Origin: an uncultured Eubacteriales bacterium
GTDB lineage: Bacteria > Bacillota > Clostridia > Oscillospirales > CAG-272
Length of the DNA: 49,694 bases
Reading direction: 5' to 3'
Assembly (NCBI GenBank): GCA_934365155.1
Contig: CAKRMZ010000007.1
Coordinates: 1-49,694, forward strand
The position numbers were made by a program, and so were the translations under genes. The notes below the pieces were generated by a model. It was not told the DNA's origin and did no database searches. It saw only the letters and a program-made list of their open reading frames with translations. Below are positions 1-7,324 of the stretch, in pieces (position 1 is the stretch's first letter; each line of letters opens with the position of its first letter).

Positions 1-76
1 TGGAGCTGGTGGACGGACTTGAACCCCCGACCTGCTGATTACAAATCAGCTGCTCTACCAACTGAGCTACACCAGC
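1..76 (-). tRNA. tRNA-Thr (anticodon TGT)
   Basis: Read on the minus strand this folds as a complete 76-nt tRNA. The acceptor stem GCTGGTG pairs with CACCAGC, followed by discriminator T and an encoded CCA at positions 3-1. The anticodon loop TTTGTAA gives TGT, reading Thr ACA. D-arm (AGCTCAGTTGGTAGAGC) and T-arm (GGTTCAAGTCC) signatures are present. The 3' end sits at the window edge, so more tRNA genes could follow to the left. Confidence 0.97.
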
Positions 77-105
77 AAGTACGCTTGGATGCTACAACAG
101 AAGAA

Positions 106-134
106 ATTATATCATGTTCATGTCGGTTTGTCAA
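106..134 (-). promoter_or_regulatory. Housekeeping promoter of tRNA-Thr
   Basis: On the minus strand TTGACA (134-129) is separated by 17 nt from TATAAT (111-106), a perfect consensus sigma-A promoter. The -10 lies about 30 nt upstream of the tRNA 5' end. Confidence 0.9.
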
Positions 135-289
135 GATATTTTACAAATAAATATTTTTAAGAATAGTTCTGAATTTTTTTAAAAAAATGACTATCTTTTT
201 CCGAAAAACTGCGATATACTGTTATCGAAAGGGCCAAGGGGCGGCTTTATCCATAAAGACAAAAGTGAAAAAACATGGGAGGGAATACT

Positions 290-2083
290 TTGAAAATTAC
301 GGAAGATATCCGATATATCGGAGTCAATGATCATCAGATTGATTTGTTTGAAGGTCAATATGAAGTGAAAAACGGAATGTCCTATAATTCTTATATGGTA
401 ATGGACGATAAAATCTCAATTTTTGACACGGTCGATGCCCATTTTACTCATGAATGGCTGGATCTGGTTGAAAGTACGTTGAACGGTCGAGATCCGGATT
501 ATTTAATTGTGCAGCATATGGAGCCGGACCATTCCGCGAATATTCTGAATTTGATAAAAACATATCCGAATGTTAAAATTGTGGCTACCGCGAAAGCTTT
601 CACCATGATGCAGCAGTTCTTCGGTACGGATTTTGAAGACCGCAGGATGATAGTCGGAGAGGGGGACACCCTTTCCACCGGACGGCACACTTTCACATTT
701 ATAACAGCTCCGATGGTGCATTGGCCGGAGGTCATGGTGACATATGACAGCTTCGATAAGGTGCTGTTCTCAGCGGACGGATTCGGAAAATTCGGTGCTT
801 TGGATGTAAAAGAGGAGTGGGCCTGTGAAGCGCGGCGCTATTATTTTGGTATTGTCGGCAAATACGGCACGCAGGTCCAGGCATTGCTGAAAAAAGCGGC
901 AGGCTTGGATATCGTTACAATATGTCCTCTTCACGGTCCGATTTTAACAGATAATATAGAATCCTATATCAATTTATATAAGACATGGTCCTCCTATGAG
1001 GCGGAAAGTGACGGAATTGTTATTGCGTACACCTCGGTTTACGGCAATACCAAAAAGGCGGTGGAAATACTTGCTGATAAGCTTGGAGAAAAGGGATGCC
1101 CGAAAGTGGTATTGCATGACCTTGCCCGCTGTGATATGGCCGAGGCGGTTGAAGACGCATTTCGATACAGAAAGCTTGTTTTGGCTACCACTACGTATAA
1201 CGCGGATATCTTTCCGTTTATGCGCAGTTTTATCGAGCATTTGACCGAGAGAAATTATCAAAACCGTACGGTGGCCTTGATTGAAAACGGCAGTTGGGCG
1301 CCGCTGGCGGCAAAGACAATGAAGAAGCTGTTGGAAGCTTGTAAGAAACTGAGCTTTACGGATACAACCGTACAGATACGGTCGGCAATAAATGAAGAAA
1401 ATATCCATGCTTTAGAAGCGATGGCGGAGGAGCTTTGTCAGGAATATAAGGCGCGCCGGGGAGATACGGCAAATAAAAATAATTTAAATGCTTTACTTGA
1501 TATCGGCTACGGTTTGTATGTGGTGACCTCGAATGACGGGAAAAAGGATAACGGATTGATCGTGAATACCGTTACGCAGCTTACAAGTGCTCCGAATCGT
1601 ATTGCGGTTACGATTAACAAACAAAATTATTCGCATCATATCATCAGGCAGACCGGAATCATGAATATTAACTGTCTCTCCGAGGATACGCCGTTTGATG
1701 TGTTTGAAACTTTCGGATTTCAAAGCGGTCGAACAACGGATAAATTTGCAGACTGTACACCGCTGCGCTCCGATAACGGATTGATTTTTTTGCCGCGCTA
1801 TATTAATTCGTTTTTGTCTTTGAAGGTGGAACAATATATTGATTTGGATACGCATGGGATGTTTATTTGCAGTATTACTGAGGCTCGGGTGATTTCTGCG
1901 GCGGAAACAATGACGTATAGCTTTTATCAGAACTGTGTCAAGCCGAGGCCGGCAACGGAAGGCAAAAAGGGCTTTGTCTGCAAGGTTTGCGGCTTTATTT
2001 ATGAGGGAGATACTTTGCCGGAGGATTATATTTGTCCGCTTTGCAAGCATGGATCAGCCGACTTTGAACCGATTGTTTCGTGA
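290..2083 (+). CDS. Flavodiiron protein (FprA-type) fused to flavin reductase and rubredoxin domains
   Basis: A cytoplasmic O2 (or NO) reductase with its electron-transfer partners fused on. From the start: a metallo-beta-lactamase-like diiron domain with H-x-E-x-D-H (HMEPDH, about residues 76-81) plus downstream His/Asp ligands (PMVHW, SADGF, PLHGP); a flavodoxin domain from about residue 243 (IAYTSVYGNTK); an FMN-binding flavin-reductase domain from about 400 (NLNALLDIGYGLYVVTS); and a C-terminal rubredoxin with two Cys pairs (CKVCG, CPLCK). I chose TTG at 290 (KITEDIRYIGV follows) because GGGAGGG sits 5 nt upstream of it; an in-frame ATG at 275 would lie on that Shine-Dalgarno. The fusion should pass electrons from NAD(P)H through flavin and rubredoxin to the diiron site. 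Monocistronic: it ends in a strong terminator facing a convergent gene. Whether O2 or NO is preferred cannot be read from sequence. Confidence 0.93.
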   Translation: MKITEDIRYIGVNDHQIDLFEGQYEVKNGMSYNSYMVMDDKISIFDTVDAHFTHEWLDLVESTLNGRDPDYLIVQHMEPDHSANILNLIKTYPNVKIVATAKAFTMMQQFFGTDFEDRRMIVGEGDTLSTGRHTFTFITAPMVHWPEVMVTYDSFDKVLFSADGFGKFGALDVKEEWACEARRYYFGIVGKYGTQVQALLKKAAGLDIVTICPLHGPILTDNIESYINLYKTWSSYEAESDGIVIAYTSVYGNTKKAVEILADKLGEKGCPKVVLHDLARCDMAEAVEDAFRYRKLVLATTTYNADIFPFMRSFIEHLTERNYQNRTVALIENGSWAPLAAKTMKKLLEACKKLSFTDTTVQIRSAINEENIHALEAMAEELCQEYKARRGDTANKNNLNALLDIGYGLYVVTSNDGKKDNGLIVNTVTQLTSAPNRIAVTINKQNYSHHIIRQTGIMNINCLSEDTPFDVFETFGFQSGRTTDKFADCTPLRSDNGLIFLPRYINSFLSLKVEQYIDLDTHGMFICSITEARVISAAETMTYSFYQNCVKPRPATEGKKGFVCKVCGFIYEGDTLPEDYICPLCKHGSADFEPIVS

Positions 2084-2110
2084 AAATAAAGGGTTGCGAT
2101 TTCAAAAAAG

Positions 2111-2144
2111 CACTCCGTCCTTTTTAAGGGCGGAGTGTTTTTTT
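2111..2144. terminator. Bidirectional intrinsic terminator
   Basis: CACTCCGTCC and GGGCGGAGTG form a hairpin around TTTTTAA, with a seven-T tract on the plus side and an A tract at 2104-2109. It serves the flavodiiron gene and the convergent DUF11-type gene. Confidence 0.9.
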
Positions 2145-2153
2145 GACAGAGTT

Positions 2154-3005
2154 TTATACTGTGCCGGAAACAACGAGTGTGCTGACACCCGGTACGACGC
2201 TCCAAGCGCCGCTTGTCGGATCTTGCGTGTAGGTTGCGGCCGGTACGGTAACCTGGCCGGCAACGGTTGCAAATTGTCCGGTGCCCTGCGTGTAGGTGTA
2301 ATTTGTTCCGGCAGTCCATGCGGCGTCATTGAATTTGACGGCAAGATTGCTCAACGCAGGATTGAAAGTGTCGGTAATAACAATATTGTCACTGGCGTCG
2401 GCGGCTGTATTCCCGAAGTTTTGAATGAGGAAGGTATAGGTCAGCGTTCCGTTTTCCGTTACGGGAACGGGGGAAACGCTCTTTGAAATGGAAAGGATGG
2501 GAGCCGTATCAACGGTAACGGTCGAAGATGCCGTGATGCTGTTAACGGAACCGCTTCCGATGCTTACCGTATTGTTAATGGTGCTGTCGGGATTCAGCGG
2601 AGCGTATTGGTTGGCAGTCGTCTCATAAACCACCGTCGTGTTCCCGCCTGCGGGAACGTTGATGCCGGATATGACAAGCTGCGTATTTGCGGTAACAGTC
2701 GGCGCTGATTGCAAAACGCCGTTGATATAATATTTTACAGAGCCGTCCACATAGGTCAGCGGTGTTAAACTTGAGGAGTTAAAAGAATATGCGCCGAGGT
2801 TGTCGGTGAGAGAAAGATCGGTGAAGCTTTCCGTACCGGAATTCAATATGCTGACTATATACGTGACGGAGCCGTCAGCGGTATAGCTGTTTTTCACCGC
2901 GGTTTTGGTTGCGGAAAGAACTTCTAATATTTCGCCGATGGCTACATTGGAATTGGTGACCCGATTGTTATAGGTGAGCTGCGCTTGGTTGGTAAATTGT
3001 GCCAT
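2154..3005 (-). CDS. DUF11-type beta-sandwich repeat protein without an obvious signal peptide
   Basis: A 283-aa Ser/Thr/Asn-rich protein with two conserved-repeat (DUF11-like) units: about residues 28-135 (LEVLSATKTAVKNSYTADG, SVTYIVSILNSG) and 165-283 (ILSISKSVSPVPVTENGTL, TYTFLIQNFGN). Such repeats usually occur in Gram-positive surface or fimbria-like proteins, but the N-terminus (MAQFTNQAQLTYNNRVTNSN) has no hydrophobic signal and the C-terminus has no LPXTG motif or anchor. Export would need another route, for example spore assembly and mother-cell lysis (inference). The start has a good site, GGGAGG, 6 nt before ATG. It is convergent with the flavodiiron gene. Lys/Asn pairs that could form isopeptide cross-links cannot be assigned by eye. 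Confidence 0.75.
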   Translation of the reverse strand: MAQFTNQAQLTYNNRVTNSNVAIGEILEVLSATKTAVKNSYTADGSVTYIVSILNSGTESFTDLSLTDNLGAYSFNSSSLTPLTYVDGSVKYYINGVLQSAPTVTANTQLVISGINVPAGGNTTVVYETTANQYAPLNPDSTINNTVSIGSGSVNSITASSTVTVDTAPILSISKSVSPVPVTENGTLTYTFLIQNFGNTAADASDNIVITDTFNPALSNLAVKFNDAAWTAGTNYTYTQGTGQFATVAGQVTVPAATYTQDPTSGAWSVVPGVSTLVVSGTV

Positions 3006-3027
3006 GTTGTCCTCCCTTAGAAAGTTT

Positions 3028-3043
3028 TGTAGAGTACCCTACA
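3028..3043. promoter_or_regulatory. Near-palindrome upstream of the DUF11-type gene
   Basis: TGTAGAGTACCCTACA is palindromic except for one symmetrical pair, and lies about 22 nt upstream of the start codon. It could be an operator or a small 5'UTR hairpin. No convincing -35/-10 pair was found here. Confidence 0.3.
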
Positions 3044-3108
3044 GTAAGAGCATATGAAGGCGCTTGGAAAGATGTGCAACGGGAGAACGGTTGACAACAA
3101 AAAACGAG

Positions 3109-4257
3109 CTATTTATTTTGAATTTTTTCTGCGGATTGGCATGAAGGGGATGGGCAGTCTATGGCATTCGGTTGCTGTTTGTTACTTAATTTAAGTCGCC
3201 AGAGCAGCAGTAATGCCAAGGGGAAAAGAAGAAAGCCGGCAAAGCCGAACAGCGCATATCCTACATACATGGCAATCAGCGTTAAGGGAGGGTAAATGCC
3301 GATGAGTTTGCCCACAATCCGTGGCTCTATCACCTGACGCACAACGGTAATCAGAACATATAGCAGAAGCAGCCCGATGCCGCGATAAATGTCACCGCAC
3401 AAAAAATAATACAGGGAGTTTGGAAAGAGAATAATTCCAACCCCGAAAATCGGCAGGATATCGATCAGTGAGGTCACCGCGGCGAGCAATGCGGCATATC
3501 GAATCTTCAAAATCAGAAAACCAATCAAAAGCTCAAAAAAGGTAATGGTCATGATCATAATATATGCTTTGATATAACAAAATGAGGTGTGAAACATTTG
3601 CTGTTTGGCATGACTGAATTTACCGACAATCTTTTGGGGGAGCTTTGACGCGATGAATTTTACGATTTTTGCATAATCCATGGTAAAATAAATGCTGGAT
3701 ATTACGGTAACCAACAGAAAAATCAGAATTCCCGGCAGTGCTGCCGCAACCTTCCCGATTCCGTCTGAAAATTTGGCAGCAGAGCCGGATGCAATATTTT
3801 TGATCATGTTGACAAAGAATGTGTCAATTTCACCCGAAAGCTTCTCTAACATTTCTCCGCCGTTTTTAAAGATCGGAATTCTTTCGGATATATTTGTGAC
3901 AAAATTCATGATATTGTCTAACAGTCCGCTGATCATGCTGCCGTTTTCAAGCACTTGGCCGATAAGGCTTTTGCATTCAAAAAAAATTCGGCTGCCGACC
4001 CAAAAGGTCAGACCGAATAAAATTCCGAAGCAGATAAGAACCAATATAAAAGCAATGATTTTTCTTGGAATTCGAATTTTGGAAGAAAGAAAACGAATCG
4101 GTTGCTGTAAAATCACGGAAATCAACGCCGCAATCAAAAAGGGGAGCAGCGGTATGAAAAGATAATGCAAAAAAAGCGTGAGCGCAATTACAGCGATGAT
4201 AATATAAAAGAAGAGGACCAAAATGCGCTGGTAACCTTCTTTAGGTAGATATTGCAT
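3109..4257 (-). CDS. AI-2E/YtvI-like polytopic membrane protein, probably sporulation-linked
   Basis: A 382-aa integral membrane protein of the AI-2E transporter superfamily (UPF0118). It shows the family layout: two N-terminal hydrophobic helices (ILVLFFYIIIAVIALTLFLHYLFIPLLPFLIAAL), a third segment, an amphipathic soluble stretch (about residues 105-165), then a block of five or so C-terminal helices with the conserved PRIVGKLIGIYPPLTLIAMYVG-type region. The best subfamily match from memory is YtvI, a sporulation membrane protein; true AI-2 export is not implied. I take ATG 4257 because AAAGGAGAG is 8 nt upstream; an in-frame ATG at 4284 has no such site. It is transcribed alone, and a sigma-E-like promoter about 100 nt upstream supports mother-cell expression. 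Confidence 0.82.
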   Translation of the reverse strand: MQYLPKEGYQRILVLFFYIIIAVIALTLFLHYLFIPLLPFLIAALISVILQQPIRFLSSKIRIPRKIIAFILVLICFGILFGLTFWVGSRIFFECKSLIGQVLENGSMISGLLDNIMNFVTNISERIPIFKNGGEMLEKLSGEIDTFFVNMIKNIASGSAAKFSDGIGKVAAALPGILIFLLVTVISSIYFTMDYAKIVKFIASKLPQKIVGKFSHAKQQMFHTSFCYIKAYIMIMTITFFELLIGFLILKIRYAALLAAVTSLIDILPIFGVGIILFPNSLYYFLCGDIYRGIGLLLLYVLITVVRQVIEPRIVGKLIGIYPPLTLIAMYVGYALFGFAGFLLFPLALLLLWRLKLSNKQQPNAIDCPSPSCQSAEKIQNK

Positions 4258-4356
4258 GAGCTTTTCTCTCCTTTGTGTCGGCATGTCCCGTCAAACGGCA
4301 TTTTTGTAATAGGGCCGCTTTGCCTTCATCTTCGATAATAATAAAACGGTATATAT

Positions 4357-4385
4357 AGTATATGGAAAAATAGGAAAAATCATTC
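4357..4385 (-). promoter_or_regulatory. Candidate sigma-E (mother-cell) promoter for the ytvI-like gene
   Basis: On the minus strand GAATGAT (4385-4379), a 14-nt spacer and CATATACT (4364-4357) match the sporulation sigma-E pattern (KMATATT, 14-15 nt, CATACAMT) at 5 of 7 and 7 of 8 positions. The local AT bias raises the chance of coincidence. Confidence 0.4.
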
Positions 4386-4421
4386 AGTTGTGCTTTTTAA
4401 AATTTGCGAAAAAGAATGATG

Positions 4422-4456
4422 AAAAAACACCGCCAGCATATGCTGACGGTGTTTTT
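4422..4456. terminator. Intrinsic terminator of trxA (bidirectional shape)
   Basis: ACACCGCCAGCA pairs with TGCTGACGGTGT (one G-U pair), with a T tract on the minus strand (4427-4422) and another on the plus strand. It lies just downstream of trxA. Confidence 0.88.
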
Positions 4457-4470
4457 TAAGATGCCGAGTT

Positions 4471-4791
4471 TCAGTCTGCTTTTTCGATGAGCGAAATGAG
4501 TTCTTCTTTGGTGCGGTATCCCACACTCACATCGGCAATTTTCCCTTCTTTGATGATTACAACAGTGGGGATGCTTTCCACATGAAAAGCGGTTGCCAGC
4601 TCTCCTTCTGTGTCGACATTGATTTTTCCCACTTTAAGGCGCCCCTCATATTCTTCGGCAATTTCCGCTACAATCGGTGCAAGCATTTGGCAAGGGCCGC
4701 ACCAGCTTGCCCAAAAGTCAAGAAGTACCGGAATATCAGAATGCAGTATTTCCGATTCGAAATTTTCTTTTGTGATAACTTGTTCTGCCAT
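4471..4791 (-). CDS. trxA: Thioredoxin
   Basis: A 106-aa single-domain thioredoxin, the cytoplasmic dithiol reductant that keeps protein cysteines reduced. It carries the active site WCGPC (residues 30-34, within ASWCGPCQMLAPI), the cis-Pro motif ESIPTVV, and the usual family length. AGGAG lies 9 nt upstream of ATG. It is monocistronic with its own terminator. No thioredoxin reductase gene is next to it. Confidence 0.96.
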   Translation of the reverse strand: MAEQVITKENFESEILHSDIPVLLDFWASWCGPCQMLAPIVAEIAEEYEGRLKVGKINVDTEGELATAFHVESIPTVVIIKEGKIADVSVGYRTKEELISLIEKAD

Positions 4792-4823
4792 TTGAAACGC
4801 TCCTTTTTATTCGAGGATTTTTT

Positions 4824-4892
4824 AAACGATATTACTGTGAACTAAAATTAAAACGATATTCTTATTATACCATATTCGTGCTGGGATCAATA
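4824..4892 (-). promoter_or_regulatory. trxA promoter region with a 10-bp direct repeat
   Basis: On the minus strand TATAAT (4869-4864) is preceded by a poor -35 (around 4892-4886; TATTGA at 17 nt or TTGATC at 15 nt). Between the -10 and the ribosome site, AAACGATATT occurs twice (plus-strand 4824-4833 and 4851-4860), spaced 27 bp, a possible regulator site in the untranslated leader. Confidence 0.45.
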
Positions 4893-5041
4893 GAAAAATG
4901 ATAAATTGACCAAAAATTTTATACCCTGTGCAAAAGAGTTGTATTTTAAAAAAGAAAAGGCGGAGGTTTGATGTTTTTCCGGTGAGAATAGGGACGCTTT
5001 TTTCGGAAATTATCCTTTCGAAGATTCGATGATGAATTCTT

Positions 5042-5806
5042 TTATTCTGCGATATTCCATCCTTCCGATTTTCTTCGGATGTCAACAAATTCTTTGTATT
5101 TTCCCGGTATATTCACGAGTTCATCGTGCGTGCCTTGCTCTACGATTTGTCCGTCGTCAAGCACAAGAATTTGGTCGGCGTTTTGAATGGTTGCCAAACG
5201 GTGGGCAATGGTAATAATGGTTTTGCCGCGTGTCAGTTCCGAAATGGCCTGTTGGATAAGGTGCTCGTTTTCCGGGTCAATGCTTGCGGTAGCTTCATCG
5301 AGAATAATGATCGGCGCATTTTTCAGAATGGCACGGGCAATGGAAATGCGCTGCTTTTCTCCGCCGGAAAGCGTGCCGCCGCCTTCCCCGATTACCGTGT
5401 CGTAGCCGTTTGGTAATGCGGTAATGAAGTCGTGGCATCGGGATTTCTTTGCCGCTTCAATGATTTCTTCCTCGGTGGCATCGGGCTTTCCGAAAAGAAT
5501 ATTTGCTCGAACGGTATCGTGGAAGAGATAGACATTTTGAAATACCATGGAGATATTGGACAGCAAGCTGTCACAGGTGAATTCTTTGACATCGTGTCTG
5601 CCGACTGTGATGCTTCCGGATTGCGGGTCATAGAACCGTGCAATTAAGCTGCAAACGGTCGTTTTTCCCGAGCCGGAAGGTCCGACAATGGCGGCGGAAC
5701 GGCACTGATAGATCAGCCAAGCCGCTTCCAGAGAGATGAAGGGATAGTTCCGGATTTTCAGGTATTCCCGGATATCCCGTGAGTTAATAAAGCGAAAAAT
5801 GTCCAT
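5042..5806 (-). pseudogene. Chimeric remnant: foreign N-terminus joined to an ABC exporter ATPase domain
   Basis: From about residue 38 onward this is the nucleotide-binding domain of an ABC exporter: Walker A (GPSGSGKTT), Q-loop region (MVFQNVYLF), signature LSGGEKQRISIARAI, Walker B (IIILDEATAS) and H-loop (IAHRLATI). The whole transmembrane domain and the first NBD strands, with the A-loop aromatic, are missing. The first ~36 residues (MDIFRFINSRDIREYLKIRN and on to LIYQC) do not look like an ABC protein; they look like the start of an unrelated gene that followed the phosphatase. The likeliest history is a deletion that fused two genes in frame at about YQC/RSAAIVG. SD-like GGAG lies 10 nt upstream, directly after the phosphatase stop. 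The product may be made but should not transport. Confidence 0.72.
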
Positions 5807-5813
5807 AGTTTAT

Positions 5814-6497
5814 TCACTCCGTATAATACTCTTCCAAAGTGTCCAGACAGATACAGCCAAGCGCATGACCGAACACGGCGCCGCAGTCAATGGCAATGTG
5901 ATGATTTTTCTGATAGATTCTGCCGACACAGGTTTTGTCAATCAGTTTTGTCGGTGTATGACCGGTGACGATATACTGATCGGGGAAATATTGTTTTTCA
6001 TATTCCGGTTCGCCGACAATCAGTTCCTGCCACAGCAGGGTATCAAAATGCTGCATACGTTCCTTTTCAGGCACGGTGTGGGATAAGAAGAATCGGTTTC
6101 CGCCGGTTTCCACTTCTTCATAAAGCTGAAACGTGTTCATGTACGCTAAAATGTGCTTTTGTTCGTCGGGCGATAATTCCAAAAAGGCGCGATACGTCGG
6201 TTCACCGCCGTCAGACAGCCACATGAGATAGGTTTCCGTTTGCTTCTCTAACTGACTTAGATTTTGGTTTTGACTTATCATTGTTAAAAACCGATGAGCA
6301 AGAAAATCATGATTCCCTTTAATCGGGATAATATTGCTTCTTGCCGCCATATCCTTCAGGATCTGAATGCCGCCGTCTCCTCGGTCGACCACATCCCCGA
6401 GGATGTACAGCGTATCCGTTTCACTGAAATGAATTTTCTCCAGCATGTTTCTGTATTTGTCATAACAGCCATGCAGATCGCTGACGGCATAGATCAT
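5814..6497 (-). CDS. Calcineurin-like metallophosphoesterase (serine/threonine phosphatase-like)
   Basis: A 227-aa cytoplasmic metallophosphatase of the bacterial PrpA/PP2A-like group. The family metal-site motifs occur in order: SDLHGCYDKY (D-x-H-G), LGDVVDRGDGG (GDxVDRG), KGNHDFLA (GNHD), then a conserved VTGHTPT and DCGAVFGHALG near the C-terminus. It likely removes phosphate from proteins or small molecules with two bound metals; the substrate is unknown. It starts at ATG with MIYAVSDLHG and is followed after 7 nt by the chimeric ABC remnant, so that pair was probably an operon before the deletion. Confidence 0.88.
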   Translation of the reverse strand: MIYAVSDLHGCYDKYRNMLEKIHFSETDTLYILGDVVDRGDGGIQILKDMAARSNIIPIKGNHDFLAHRFLTMISQNQNLSQLEKQTETYLMWLSDGGEPTYRAFLELSPDEQKHILAYMNTFQLYEEVETGGNRFFLSHTVPEKERMQHFDTLLWQELIVGEPEYEKQYFPDQYIVTGHTPTKLIDKTCVGRIYQKNHHIAIDCGAVFGHALGCICLDTLEEYYTE

Positions 6498-6742
6498 GGT
6501 TTGTCCTCCTCGGTTTTACAGAAGCATTTCGTGTTTGATAAGTTCTTTGCGGATTGAAACCGAACTTCCTCCGCAAAGGGGGAAAGTTTTCTCATAAACA
6601 GGCAGAAAGGTATTTCCATAACGAACCGTAAACGATGGTCTCATAACGGATAACACAAAGAAATATCCAAAAACGCACACCTTAAACAAGAACAACAGTA
6701 AAAGATGGTCTGCTGCTTATGACGGAATACCCTCTATTGCTT

Positions 6743-7246
6743 TTAGCCGGGGATTTCCAGCGTTTCCGTGTTGTTGACCGTATCAAGGGCAGTTTGCGCA
6801 CGGGACAACTGCTCCGCCGCTTTCTCATACTCGCTTGCTGCTGCATCGCTGTCGTAGTTGATATACCGGTAGTCCACAATATTGCTCTTGCCATAGGTCT
6901 GCTCGCGTGTTTTCGGAAGTCTTTCCTTCATTTCAGCCAACTTGTTTTTCCGTTTGGTCAGCTGAGGAATCAGGACGAGCATTTCATCTATTGTCAGGTC
7001 AAATCCTGGAACTGTATGGGTCGTGTTGAACAGATTGATCGCATGCTTTACCCGACGGATCTTTTGCTCCATCTCATCCAGTGCGTCCTGTGTTTCTTGG
7101 AAATCATACGGCGGTCGGACGCTCTCAGGATCTTCTCCGAGCGAGACCAGAAAATCCCGTCTGACCTCCTCACGGCTGAGGAGAGACGCATAGTCCTCAT
7201 TCAATTTGCGCAGATACTTTGCCGCTTCGGCAGATGTACACTTCAT
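6743..7246 (-). CDS. Helical hypothetical protein (DIP1984-like in layout)
   Basis: A 167-aa hydrophilic, strongly helical protein with Glu/Lys-rich stretches (ALDEMEQKIRRVKHAINLFN, QLTKRKNKLAEMKERLPKTR) and an aromatic segment IVDYRYINYD. No signal peptide or membrane helix. The layout (helix pair, NTTHTVPGFDLTIDEMLVLI, helix pair) recalls the DIP1984 family of small coiled-coil proteins of unknown role; this is a resemblance, not a firm match. AGGAGGAATATT precedes the ATG. The 245 nt between its stop and the phosphatase start hold no gene that I can support. Confidence 0.7.
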   Translation of the reverse strand: MKCTSAEAAKYLRKLNEDYASLLSREEVRRDFLVSLGEDPESVRPPYDFQETQDALDEMEQKIRRVKHAINLFNTTHTVPGFDLTIDEMLVLIPQLTKRKNKLAEMKERLPKTREQTYGKSNIVDYRYINYDSDAAASEYEKAAEQLSRAQTALDTVNNTETLEIPG

Positions 7247-7324
7247 AATATTCCTCCTCCCATGCTATCAATATAACCGTCTGGAATTGCGAACTTAGTC
7301 CCTGTTCACAAAAAATTTACAATT

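Noticed and set aside
974..1408. Long antisense ORFs inside fprA, mfd, iorA and the DUF6020-like gene
   Set aside because: They are shadows of real genes in other frames, without ribosome sites or family motifs.
6682..6894. 70-aa ORF overlapping the end of the helical hypothetical
   Set aside because: Different frame of the same coding end; no start signal and no conserved look.
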